Origin: Deltaproteobacteria bacterium
Lineage (GTDB): Bacteria; Desulfobacterota; BSN033; UBA1163
Direction of reading: 5' to 3'
Length of the DNA stretch: 37,540 bases
Assembly: GCA_020059605.1 (NCBI GenBank)
Contig: JAGVBT010000154.1
Location: 1 to 37,540 of the forward strand
Shown: piece by piece, positions 7,426 to 15,120 of the stretch
Layout: each line of letters opens with the position of its first letter
How positions within the stretch are numbered: the stretch's first letter is position 1
Position numbers and translations under genes: made by a program
The notes under the pieces: model-generated
Seen by the model: only the letters and a program-made list of their open reading frames with translations
What the model was told of the DNA's origin: nothing
Databases searched by the model: none

Positions 7426-8415
7426 CTATTCAGTGGACAAAACTTTTTTCAATTCTTCTGTCAGGGCGGGCACGATCTGAAAGAGATCTCCGACGATGCC
7501 GTAGTCGGCGTAGTTGAAGATGAGGGCATTCGGGTCCTTATCCACCGCCACCACCGTTTTACAGGTGCCGATGCCAAGCACATGATGGATGGCGCCCGAG
7601 ATGCCGAAGGCCATATAGAGTTTGGCCGAGATGTTTTTCCCGCTCTTTCCGATCTGGTCTTTAAGATCCCTCCAGCCTTCATCCACGGTGGCCCGTGTCG
7701 TCCCGACAGACGCATTGATGGCATCGGCCAGATCCTCCATGATCTTAAAGTTCTCGGGAGCCTTGATGCCTCTGCCTGCCGCAACGACAATATCCGCTTC
7801 CGTAATGTCCAGCTTCGCGCCGGCAGCCTTCTCGAATCCGGTCACCGTCTTCTTAATTGTGGCCGGATCGATTTGAGGCGAGACCGAAATGACCTTTGCC
7901 GTTCGATCAGGTTTATCATTGACAAGGAATGTATTATTTCTCACCGTGGCCATTTGAGGCCCGGCCCCGGAGAAAGCCATTTCGGCAAAGACTTTTCCGC
8001 CAAAAAGAGGGCGCATGGCTGTGAGTTTTCCATCCTCTCCCATGGATAGACCCGTACAATCCGGCACGTAGCCTGTTTGAAGATGCATGGCAAGCCTCGG
8101 AAAGAGGTCCTTTCCGGTCGATGTAGCTCCTCCTAAAAGAATGGAAGGCTGATGCTCTTTTACCAGAGAGGCGATGCTTGTTAAAAAGAGGTCGGAGGTA
8201 TAAGGGATGAGGGACGGATCGTCCAAGAGGTAGATTTTATCGGCAAAAGGGCTCAGGTTTTTTACCGATTCCCCCAAGCCGCTTCCCAGAAGAAGGGCAG
8301 AGACCTCCTGCCCTGTCTTTTTTGAAAAATCGATCGCCGCAGAAAGAAGCTCAAGAACGATCTTCTTTACCTTTCCGTCCTGCTGTTCTGCTAAGATCCA
8401 AATCTCGTTTGGCAT
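7426..8415 (-). CDS. etfA: Electron-transfer flavoprotein alpha subunit
   Basis: This 329-residue ETF alpha/FixB subunit binds FAD and, with EtfB, carries electrons from the acyl-CoA dehydrogenase to FixC/FixX. The C-terminal FAD domain is clear: VVAAGRGIKAPENF, the GTTRATVDEGW segment, GISGAIHHVLGIG (the canonical Q before the second H is H here) and NYADYGIVGDL. The N-terminal half has LLGGATSTGKDLFPRLA and GYVPDCTG, typical of the subunit. The start at 8415 (MPNEIW) is preferred over an ATG at 8433, which lies next to a repeat tract and lacks a ribosome site. It follows etfB by 78 nt of hairpin-rich spacer. Confidence 0.92.
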   Translation of the reverse strand: MPNEIWILAEQQDGKVKKIVLELLSAAIDFSKKTGQEVSALLLGSGLGESVKNLSPFADKIYLLDDPSLIPYTSDLFLTSIASLVKEHQPSILLGGATSTGKDLFPRLAMHLQTGYVPDCTGLSMGEDGKLTAMRPLFGGKVFAEMAFSGAGPQMATVRNNTFLVNDKPDRTAKVISVSPQIDPATIKKTVTGFEKAAGAKLDITEADIVVAAGRGIKAPENFKIMEDLADAINASVGTTRATVDEGWRDLKDQIGKSGKNISAKLYMAFGISGAIHHVLGIGTCKTVVAVDKDPNALIFNYADYGIVGDLFQIVPALTEELKKVLSTE

Positions 8416-8427
8416 GCTTACACCCCA

Positions 8428-8493
8428 TTTCATGTTTCGGGTTTCGAGTTTCGAGTTATTTAACTCGGAACTTGAAACTCGTAACTCGTAACT
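8428..8493. repeat. Self-complementary intergenic tract between etfB and etfA
   Basis: The spacer contains gtttcgagtttcgagtta followed by taactcggaacttgaaac, so its two halves pair into an imperfect hairpin of about 18 bp. It sits between two genes whose products are needed in equal amounts. It could be a processing or stabilising element, or a dispersed repeat. Confidence 0.6.
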
Positions 8494-9276
8494 CTAAATA
8501 ACTTTTGCTTCTTCCCTAAGCAGTTTGACCAGCGTCTTCACATTATCAGGGAAATCTTCCTTGATCATCTTGACCGAGGGCCGCTTCGGCGGGGGGAGAT
8601 ATCTCTGGACCTTCACCCTGACGGCCTGAGAACCCACATCCTCTTGAGACAAACCCAGGGAAGCAAGATCGATTTTTTTAATCTGTGTCTTCATCGCTTT
8701 CATCACATTCATGACCAGTGGAATGCGCGGGGTATTCAGCCCTTTCTGGCACGTGAAGAGAGCGGGGAGGGGGCACATCAGATGTTCTTTTCCATTTTCG
8801 ACTTCCCGGACAACTTTTGCCTCCCTCTTCTGATCGTCCACTTCCAGGCCGATGATGGAATGGACGTGAGGGATTCCCAGGCATTCGGCAACTGCCGGTC
8901 CGACAATGCCTGCGTCATCGTCCATGGCTTGCCTTCCCGTTAGAATGAGATCAAAGGGTTTGTCTTTGAGATAGGCGGAAAGGGTTCTGGCTATGGCAAA
9001 CTGATCGGAACCTTCCAGAGCGGGATCTGCGATTTGAACGGCGTCATCCGCCCCCATTGAGATACCCCTTCTCAGGGCGTCCACTTTCCGGTTATCCACG
9101 GTCAGAACCGTTACTTTGCCGCCGAACTTCTCTTTCAGTTTCAGGCCTGCCTCCACGGCAATCTCATCGAAGAAGCTGGTAAAATATTTATTTTCGATCT
9201 CGAGTTCCAAATCCGATTTGACTTTGACGATTGCCTCCGGATCAGGAACCTGCTTGACCAAAACATAGATTTCCAT
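8494..9276 (-). CDS. etfB: Electron-transfer flavoprotein beta subunit
   Basis: This 260-residue ETF beta/FixA subunit binds AMP and docks to the dehydrogenase. Family marks are IYVLVKQVPDPEA at the start, NKYFTSFFDEIAVEAGLKLKEK, ALRRGISMGADDAVQI, LILTGRQAMDDDAGIVGPAVAECLG (nucleotide-binding loop) and a C-terminal region rich in K and P. The start at 9276 follows GGAGG with a 5-nt spacer. A longer reading to 9351 would add residues with no family match. It lies downstream of the acyl-CoA dehydrogenase and upstream of etfA, the usual order beta then alpha. Confidence 0.93.
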   Translation of the reverse strand: MEIYVLVKQVPDPEAIVKVKSDLELEIENKYFTSFFDEIAVEAGLKLKEKFGGKVTVLTVDNRKVDALRRGISMGADDAVQIADPALEGSDQFAIARTLSAYLKDKPFDLILTGRQAMDDDAGIVGPAVAECLGIPHVHSIIGLEVDDQKREAKVVREVENGKEHLMCPLPALFTCQKGLNTPRIPLVMNVMKAMKTQIKKIDLASLGLSQEDVGSQAVRVKVQRYLPPPKRPSVKMIKEDFPDNVKTLVKLLREEAKVI

Positions 9277-9370
9277 CCCAACCTCCAATGAATCTGAACC
9301 CGTAAGGAGTGAGGCGCTAGGGGAAAGGGGTAAACCACTTACGACTTGCACCTTCCGCTCTCACGGATTG

Positions 9371-10531
9371 TTAATCTTTGCAGTACATTCTTCCCAGGTA
9401 GTCACACAGGACTTCGTGGGTGCCGCCTCCGTAGAGCAAAAATTTGGCATCCCTCCAGAATCGCTGAACGGGATATTCGCTGCAGAAAGCGTTTCCTCCG
9501 TAAATCCTCATGGCCTCTTCCACCGCGACCATGCACATTTCCGTGGCGTGATACTTGGCCAGCATGCATTCGTTGGTGCAGGGGATGTTGCTCTGGATCA
9601 TCCAGGCGCACCGGTAAAGGAAGGTTCGAGAAGCTTCGTACCAGGCCCAGAACTTGGCAAATTTTTCACGAATCAACTGGAACTTACTGATGGGATTCCC
9701 GAAGGCGATCCGGTTATTGGCGTACTGCTTCGCATCCTCCATGGCTTCTTTGGAAATGGCCAGGGCATTCATCCCGGTCATCACACGGACTTCGTTGAGG
9801 ATCTCTCCGGCATATTGAACCCCTTTGCCGACCTCCTCACCTAAGAGATTCTCGTCGGGGACAAAGACGTTGTCCAGGACGAGCTCACCGGTGACCGAGC
9901 ATCGGGACCCCAATTTGTGGAGTTTCTGTCCGGGGACAAACCCATCCCGTTGAGGCGTCTTCTTTTCGACCAGAAAGAAGTTAAGACCCTTCAGGCCCAG
10001 TTTGGGGTCCACCGTGGTCATAACGGTCGCGAACTCGGCAATCGGCCCATTGGTGATCCACTGTTTTCTTCCATTGATCCTCCAGCCTCCATCCACTTTG
10101 GTGGCGAGCGTCCTTGTCCCGCCGAGGTCGGAACCGGACTGGTCTTCGGTGAAGCAGATCGTACCGATCTTCTCCCCCCTGATCGCCGGCACCAGGACCC
10201 TCTGTTTCATCTCTTCATTTCCAAAACGGGCGATGAAATAGGTTCCCATCAGAATCTGCATGGTTGCCGACATGGAAAATCCGCACGAGCCTCTTGCCAG
10301 TTCTTCGTAAAAGATCATCTGCATGAGGGTATCGGTCTCCATCCCGCCGTACTGTTCTTTATGCCTTAAACCGAGATATCCAAGGCCGGCAAAATCTTTC
10401 CAGAGGTCCCAGGGGAATTCCTCTTTTTCATCCAGCTCCTTCACACGGGGCATGATCAGACGGTTTACCGCATCACGGACGGTTTGCCTGAAGAATTCCT
10501 GCTCTTCGGTAAACGTGAAATCGATGGCCAT
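9371..10531 (-). CDS. Acyl-CoA dehydrogenase
   Basis: This 386-residue FAD enzyme oxidises an acyl-CoA at the alpha-beta position and hands electrons to the ETF encoded next to it. It shows the full family architecture: an N-terminal helical domain (FTEEQEFFRQTVRDAVNR), the FAD/substrate loop ICFTEDQSGSDLGG, GRKQWITNGPIAEFATVMT in the beta barrel, and RIAFGNPISKFQLI and EAMRIYGGNAFCSEYPVQRFWRDAK in the C-terminal helices. The common catalytic Glu of the YEGT motif is replaced (LLYGGGT). A Glu in ILNEVRVMTG aligns with the alternative base position of isovaleryl- and long-chain-type enzymes. The start has AAGGAG 9 nt upstream. With the CoA-transferase upstream the pair resembles CaiB/CaiA or BbsEF/BbsG arrangements. 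The substrate is unknown. Confidence 0.92.
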   Translation of the reverse strand: MAIDFTFTEEQEFFRQTVRDAVNRLIMPRVKELDEKEEFPWDLWKDFAGLGYLGLRHKEQYGGMETDTLMQMIFYEELARGSCGFSMSATMQILMGTYFIARFGNEEMKQRVLVPAIRGEKIGTICFTEDQSGSDLGGTRTLATKVDGGWRINGRKQWITNGPIAEFATVMTTVDPKLGLKGLNFFLVEKKTPQRDGFVPGQKLHKLGSRCSVTGELVLDNVFVPDENLLGEEVGKGVQYAGEILNEVRVMTGMNALAISKEAMEDAKQYANNRIAFGNPISKFQLIREKFAKFWAWYEASRTFLYRCAWMIQSNIPCTNECMLAKYHATEMCMVAVEEAMRIYGGNAFCSEYPVQRFWRDAKFLLYGGGTHEVLCDYLGRMYCKD

Positions 10532-10660
10532 AAATGGTTACTCCTTTCGTCATTTCTAAAGGGGTCAAGGGGCCTAGGATTCAAGGGGTCCAGCGAAAAG
10601 CTCCTTGCAAAAATTAACACTTGAACCCACGGACCCTCGGATCCTTGAACCCTTTTAGGT
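10532..10660. repeat. Intergenic word-repeat tract
   Basis: The spacer between the CoA-transferase and dehydrogenase genes is built of repeated words in both orientations (aaggggcctaggattcaaggggtcc and acttgaacccacggaccctcggatccttgaaccc). The words pair imperfectly with each other. The composition differs from the TTCGAA tracts but the organisation is the same. Confidence 0.5.
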
Positions 10661-11860
10661 TTAAATAACATTCTTCTCTTTCAACTCCTTCAACTGTTCC
10701 GGGCTATATCCTAACAGACGGCCATAGATCTCTTCATTATGTTCTCCGAATCGGGGAGGGAAACTGAGCATCCGGTTCATTGATTTCAGATAAGCATTAT
10801 TGATGGGAGGAGGTGCGATGGCAATTTCCATCCCTGTCTTGGGGTCTTTGCTTCGAAGCAAATTGGGTTTTACCAGAGAATCTTCAACCACTTCTTCGAT
10901 CGGGTTCACTCTGGAAATGGCAATGGTGGCCTTTGTGAAGATATCCATCATTTGTGCCGTCGTAAACTTCTTGGTGATCGTATTGATGGCATTATTCAAA
11001 TTCGCCACATCTGCGATGCGGCCTGCATTTCTTTCGTATTCCTTTTTGTAGAGGGTTTCGAATCCGGGAATCTTTGTCATCGTCTCCCACTGCTTATCGT
11101 TTCCTACCGCGATATAGGCATAGCCGTCTTTTGTCTCATAGACGGAGACAGGGGCAAAGAATTCGTGGGTGTTCCCTCTTCGTGTGACTTTCTTCTTAAA
11201 ACTGACCGTGTGCGTGATTGCCTGCGTAAGCCAGGAAACCGTGCTTTCAAACATGGAGAGATCGATCCGGCTCCCCTGCCCGGTGACCGCCCTCTTGTAA
11301 AGAGCTTTCATCAACAAACCGTAACCATGTTCGCTTGCTCCCATATCGGGAAGAGGGATTCCCATGACCTGAGGGCTCCCTCCCTTTTCCCCGGTAAGTT
11401 CCATTAATCCTCCACGTGCTTGAAGCACGGGGTCATAGGCCGCTTCGTTGCTTTGGGGACCAAACCCGGTCATGCCCAGCCAGATGATGTCGTCTTTGAT
11501 TTTTTTTAACATTTCATATTCGATTCCGAGTTTGGCGTAATTTCTGGGCAATTGATTGGTGGCAAAAATATCCACTTTTAATTTCAGGGTCAGTTTTTTC
11601 AGGATCTCCTGTCCTTCGGGGGCGCCTATGTCCAGGGTGAGGGCTTTTTTCCCTGCATTGATGGAGAGGTAGTAAGAGAACATTCTGTCTTCTTTCAATA
11701 CATCATCCCCTACCCGCCGGTTCGGGTCTCCATAGATGGGATGTTCCAGTCGGATCACATTGGCTCCTTCTTCGGCCAACCGAAGGGTTAGATAGGGAAG
11801 GACCGTTGCTTGTTCGAGGCTTAAAACCGTTAAATTTTTAAATAGTTGTACATCATCCAT
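10661..11860 (-). CDS. Class III (CaiB/BaiF/formyl-CoA transferase family) CoA-transferase
   Basis: This 399-residue enzyme of the family III CoA-transferases moves CoA between an acyl-CoA donor and a carboxylic acid. Visible family marks are LTVLSLEQATVLPYLTLRLAEEGANVIRLEHP, SINAGKKALTLDI, the catalytic Asp region GIPLPDMGASEHGYGLLMALYKR-type block, and GQGSRIDLSMFES. The start at 11860 is preceded by GGAGG with an 8-nt spacer. It is the first gene of the leftward acd-etf series and has a good promoter of its own. It probably activates the acid that the adjacent dehydrogenase oxidises. The substrate cannot be read from sequence. Confidence 0.9.
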   Translation of the reverse strand: MDDVQLFKNLTVLSLEQATVLPYLTLRLAEEGANVIRLEHPIYGDPNRRVGDDVLKEDRMFSYYLSINAGKKALTLDIGAPEGQEILKKLTLKLKVDIFATNQLPRNYAKLGIEYEMLKKIKDDIIWLGMTGFGPQSNEAAYDPVLQARGGLMELTGEKGGSPQVMGIPLPDMGASEHGYGLLMKALYKRAVTGQGSRIDLSMFESTVSWLTQAITHTVSFKKKVTRRGNTHEFFAPVSVYETKDGYAYIAVGNDKQWETMTKIPGFETLYKKEYERNAGRIADVANLNNAINTITKKFTTAQMMDIFTKATIAISRVNPIEEVVEDSLVKPNLLRSKDPKTGMEIAIAPPPINNAYLKSMNRMLSFPPRFGEHNEEIYGRLLGYSPEQLKELKEKNVI

Positions 11861-11890
11861 GAAACTCACCTCCCTGGACAATTTTGGATA

Positions 11891-11900
11891 CTGTATACAG
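11891..11900. promoter_or_regulatory. Palindrome CTGTATACAG at the transcription start
   Basis: This perfect 10-bp palindrome lies just downstream of the -10 box, at the expected +1 region of the CoA-transferase operon. Its TGTATACA core resembles operators of GntR/FCD-family regulators. No such regulator gene is in this window. Confidence 0.45.
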
Positions 11901-11905
11901 AGAAC

Positions 11906-11935
11906 CTTATACCCCTAACGCGCCGGATTTGTCAA
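11906..11935 (-). promoter_or_regulatory. Promoter of the CoA-transferase/acd/etf operon
   Basis: On the minus strand TTGACA (11930-11935) is followed after 18 bp by TATAAG (11906-11911). It lies about 50 bp upstream of the CoA-transferase start codon. Confidence 0.65.
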
Positions 11936-11950
11936 GAATTTAATATTATT

Positions 11951-12652
11951 TCAGGCCATTCTTTTTCTCAATTTTTCAGTCAGTTCCGAGAAACTTTCAT
12001 ATTCGATTCCGTTGAGTTTTCTGATAGTTTCGGGCAATCGGGAACTTTTTTTATAAAGGATCGTAACCTCTTTTCCCATCCCCAGGGCGATTCCCAACTC
12101 AAGAAAAGCCTCGTTGACTTCGGGTTTAGAAAAGTCATAAATCCCAAACCGGGCGCGCCGGATCCGCTCGATTTGCCCATGAAGGGACTCCGCCCCCTGA
12201 ATGGGTTTAAAACCGCTTCCATCAAAAGCGGATTGAATGGCCTTTTTCATTTCGGGGTCCGTAATGCCGGAGGAGATAAAGTATTCTCCTTTTAGGGAAA
12301 CCTCCACCGTTTTAGGCGTGGTCTGGATCTTTTTAAAGAGGGTCCGGTCCAGAGTCAATTCTTTTATGGCTGACTGGAGAATGACTTTAGCGCTTTCGAG
12401 GTCCCTTTTATAGCGCATGGAGTTGATTTTATCAATCTCAGGGGAAGCAAAGGTCTTGACGGTGACCTCCCGGAATCGAAGGGCCAAAAGGTTTTGACAG
12501 TGGGTCGATTTTGGGCTGAAGATCTTTTCGAGAATCGTTAGGGTTTCCGACTGCCACTGTTTAAAGAGCTGGTGGTCAGGGTAGAGACCCGCCAACCCTT
12601 CCCATTGATTTAACTGGTCTTTGATCAGATCAACCGGATCCCTTTCAGCCAT
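11951..12652 (-). CDS. Protein with C-terminal TIR/deoxyribosyltransferase-like nucleotide-binding domain
   Basis: This 233-residue protein is mostly helical in its first 110 residues. The C-terminal half resembles predicted nucleotide-binding domains related to TIR and nucleoside 2-deoxyribosyltransferases: KGEYFISSGI strand, IERIRRARFGIYDFS, then NEAFLELGIALGMGKEVTILYKK (180-202), where E185 corresponds to the catalytic Glu of that superfamily. Such proteins are NAD or nucleotide hydrolases or sensors, often in defence loci. A GGAG 8 nt upstream supports the start. It is apparently monocistronic, reads away from coaBC, and ends just before the etf operon promoter. A specific function cannot be assigned. 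Confidence 0.6.
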   Translation of the reverse strand: MAERDPVDLIKDQLNQWEGLAGLYPDHQLFKQWQSETLTILEKIFSPKSTHCQNLLALRFREVTVKTFASPEIDKINSMRYKRDLESAKVILQSAIKELTLDRTLFKKIQTTPKTVEVSLKGEYFISSGITDPEMKKAIQSAFDGSGFKPIQGAESLHGQIERIRRARFGIYDFSKPEVNEAFLELGIALGMGKEVTILYKKSSRLPETIRKLNGIEYESFSELTEKLRKRMA

Positions 12653-12732
12653 TTTTCACGCTCCGTCTTATCCAAGATGTTGCATAAATCCTGATCATAC
12701 GGGCATGGGCAAGCCGTTCGGAAAGACTTCGA

Positions 12733-12766
12733 CCTGCCTGCGCGAAGCCGCTTCGGCAAAGGCAGG
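12733..12766. repeat. CCTGCCT...AGGCAGG dispersed hairpin
   Basis: The outer arms CCTGCCT and its near complement enclose CGAAGCCGCTTCG, itself a small hairpin. It belongs to the same family as the copies at 19555-19618 and 35784-35802. Confidence 0.65.
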
Positions 12767-12972
12767 GGCGAACCTTTTTCCGTATCAGCGCTTTCGTTTC
12801 CCCGGCGGAATTCACTTTAGGTGAAATCCCCCGTTTCCCATAAAATTCTAAAAAACCGCCATTCGAAACCTTGTAGAGCGGGTTACCCATGCCCGTTTTT
12901 GCACTGGCGGGTTATCTTACCTTCAGGGAGAAGATAGCAGCGGATCGGGAGAAAGTCAAATGGTTTGCTCTA

Positions 12973-13001
12973 TTGAGAACATGCTTCTTTTATGATATAG
13001 A
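12973..13001 (+). promoter_or_regulatory. coaBC promoter, probably giving a leaderless mRNA
   Basis: TTGAGA (12973-12978) is followed after 17 bp by TATAGA (12996-13001). The ATG of coaBC begins only 6 nt after the -10 box, so transcription should start at or next to the start codon. No ribosome site is present. Confidence 0.55.
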
Positions 13002-13007
13002 ATAAAC

Positions 13008-14228
13008 ATGTTGAAAGGGAGAGAAGTCGTTTTAGGAGTGACGGGGGGGATAGCGGCTTATAAGGCTGCGGAATTCGTAAGGCTTCTGGTCAAACAGGAA
13101 GCCCGAGTCCATGTGGTCATGACGAAGAACGCACGGGAGTTCATCAACCCGCTTACCTTTCATACTCTTTCGGGAAATCCGGTTACCATAGACCCCTTCG
13201 CCTTGATCGAAGAAGAAAAGATTGGCCATATTGCCCTCGCCGATCTGGCGGAGTTGATTGTCATCCTGCCTGCCACAGCCAATATCATCGGGAAGATTGC
13301 AAACGGAATTGCAGATGATTTCCTCTCCACGATGGTGATGGCTTCGAAGGCGCCGGTTCTTTTTGCCCCTTCCATGAATGTCAATATGTGGGAAAACAGG
13401 GTCCTCCAGAAGAATATTCAGACCCTGGTGGAGGGGGGTTACCATTTCATGGAACCCGGAGAAGGGGAACTGGCCTGCCACTGGTATGGGAAGGGGAGGC
13501 TGGCTGATTTGAACGATGTCCTGGAAAGAATGGAAGATATCCTGTCTCCCAAGGACTTAACAGGGGAACGCATTCTCGTGACCGCCGGTCCTACCCGGGA
13601 ATCAATCGATCCGGTTCGATTCATTACCAACCATTCTTCAGGGAAGATGGGATATGCCCTGGCCAGGGTGGCCAGAAGAAGGGGGGCAGAGGTCGTATTG
13701 GTCGCGGGCCCTACTTCGCTCTCCAGTCCCCGCGGGGATATTGTATGTATCCCGGTTAATACGGCCGAGGAGATGATGGAAGCGGTTTTTGCAAACTTTC
13801 AAGACTGCTCCGTTGTGATTAAGGCAGCCGCGGTTTCGGATTATCGGCCCAAGGAGGTCAGCCCGACGAAACTCAAGAAAACAACTCCCTGCGTCTCCCT
13901 TGAGATGGAGAGAACGAAAGACATCCTTGGAGAGATAGGAAAGAAGAAGGGGAAGCGAATCTTGGTCGGTTTTGCCGCTGAAACCGACGACCTTATTGCC
14001 AATGCCGGTAAGAAGCTGAAAGAGAAGAACCTGGATCTGATCGTGGTCAATGATGTGACCAAACCAGGCGCGGGTTTTGGTTCGGAGACAAACCAGGTAA
14101 AGATTCTGTACCCTTCCGGGGACATCCGGGATCTTCCCCTGATGTCAAAAGAGGAGGTCTCTCAGTTTATTCTCGATGAAGTCGCCGGTCTCTTGAAACG
14201 AAAAAGCAAGATTAAATTAGCTACTTAG
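13008..14228 (+). CDS. coaBC: Bifunctional phosphopantothenoylcysteine decarboxylase/phosphopantothenate-cysteine ligase
   Basis: This 406-residue enzyme carries out two steps of coenzyme A synthesis: CTP-dependent joining of cysteine to 4'-phosphopantothenate, then FMN-dependent decarboxylation. The N-terminal CoaC domain has LGVTGGIAAYKA (FMN binding), the catalytic His in KIGHIALAD (H74), PSMNVNMW (usually PAMN) and the active-site Cys in GELACHWYGKGRL (C157). The CoaB domain starts near residue 185 with ILVTAGPTRESIDPVRFITNHSSGKMG and contains KAAAVSDYRP and the lysine-rich SPTKLKK. Length and domain order are standard. It is on the plus strand, flanked by leftward accessory genes, and is probably transcribed alone. 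Confidence 0.96.
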   Translation: MLKGREVVLGVTGGIAAYKAAEFVRLLVKQEARVHVVMTKNAREFINPLTFHTLSGNPVTIDPFALIEEEKIGHIALADLAELIVILPATANIIGKIANGIADDFLSTMVMASKAPVLFAPSMNVNMWENRVLQKNIQTLVEGGYHFMEPGEGELACHWYGKGRLADLNDVLERMEDILSPKDLTGERILVTAGPTRESIDPVRFITNHSSGKMGYALARVARRRGAEVVLVAGPTSLSSPRGDIVCIPVNTAEEMMEAVFANFQDCSVVIKAAAVSDYRPKEVSPTKLKKTTPCVSLEMERTKDILGEIGKKKGKRILVGFAAETDDLIANAGKKLKEKNLDLIVVNDVTKPGAGFGSETNQVKILYPSGDIRDLPLMSKEEVSQFILDEVAGLLKRKSKIKLAT

Positions 14229-14247
14229 AAGAGTTTTTCCTCTTTTT
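14228..14247 (+). terminator. Weak terminator after coaBC
   Basis: A 5-6 bp stem (GAAGAG with CTCTTT) around a T-rich loop is followed by a short T-run, directly after the coaBC stop codon. The neighbouring gene converges from the right. The stem is short. Confidence 0.35.
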
Positions 14248-14329
14248 AAACAAACACTCCTGTTAAAATTCTTCTCCATAAACGAAAGATTTCGCTGGAG
14301 AAATCTGAAAAAAGGATGATTATTTACTC

Positions 14330-14986
14330 CTACTCATCCATCCCTCGATGAGAAACTGCATCCTGGTCAATCCAGTCTTCCTCCTCCCAGATCATCCCTC
14401 TTCTCCCAGGAACTTTTCTGGTCGGCCCCGCTCTGTAAAACGGACACGATTTCGGACCATAACAAAAAGTCTCGAATCGATGTTTCTTCTTTCTTGGATT
14501 CCAATGGTCGATAATCATCTCCACCAGCATACGACATCCCCACATACAAACTCTGCACTTGCTTTCATAGGTACGGGAATCCAATCTCCGGTGACCCCGC
14601 TCCCGATATATCTCCAAAACCGGCGGCGCCCCTTGCCACGGGGGCCCAATCCCTTTTTGTTCCGTCCTCTCTTCCAGCAACCGTAATTCGCTCGCCTTGT
14701 AGTATTCTGAGGCCTCACTTTTGGGATCCAGAACCTCCTCGGACTTTCCGCTCACAACCTGCCCGGCTTCGAACTGATGCTTGGCTTGAGCCTCCTTGCC
14801 AATCCCAACCGTAAAGGTCCGTTCTTCTCCATCCACAGAACCCTGGATCGTCAGGATGTAACCCAGATAACTGTGCGTTCGCTGATCGAAGGATCGGGTG
14901 AGGCGAATGCGTGGCTGGATAGAGATGATCTTACCATTCCAGGATACTTTAACCTTGTTCCTTTCAGGTCGGTCCCATGTTTTCAT
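14330..14986 (-). CDS. Conserved protein of unknown function, OB-like N-terminus and Cys-rich C-terminus
   Basis: I recognise the sequence pattern as conserved but know no assigned function. The 218 residues fall in two parts. Residues 10-90 look like a small beta barrel of OB type (KVKVSWNGKIISIQPRIRL, SYLGYILTIQG, FTVGIGKEAQAKHQFEAGQVVSG). The C-terminal part has Cys in a CRVCMWGC and CYGPKSC arrangement that could bind zinc or an iron-sulfur cluster, with a very basic RKVPGRRG stretch, which suggests nucleic-acid contact. The start at 14986 has GAGG 6 nt upstream. It is the last gene of the leftward island that includes the DprA-like and DUF1016 genes. The nucleic-acid role is inference. 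Confidence 0.6.
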   Translation of the reverse strand: MKTWDRPERNKVKVSWNGKIISIQPRIRLTRSFDQRTHSYLGYILTIQGSVDGEERTFTVGIGKEAQAKHQFEAGQVVSGKSEEVLDPKSEASEYYKASELRLLEERTEQKGIGPPWQGAPPVLEIYRERGHRRLDSRTYESKCRVCMWGCRMLVEMIIDHWNPRKKKHRFETFCYGPKSCPFYRAGPTRKVPGRRGMIWEEEDWIDQDAVSHRGMDE

Positions 14987-15120
14987 GCATATCCTCAAAG
15001 TCTTAGAGAATGGAACTTATAAGCCGGCTGATTCGATATATAGGAAAATTAGCAAAATAGAAAATAAGGTCCCCTTCCCGTCCAGGCGGTAGCAAAATCA
15101 TTGTGAGCAAATCCCTCTTT

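Larger units (their letters stand above)
12653..13007. other. Intergenic region between the TIR-like gene and coaBC
   Basis: The region of 355 bases has no convincing gene. It holds the divergent upstream regions of its two neighbours, one CCTGCCT/AGGCAGG hairpin repeat at 12733-12766, and the coaBC promoter at the right end. Confidence 0.6.
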
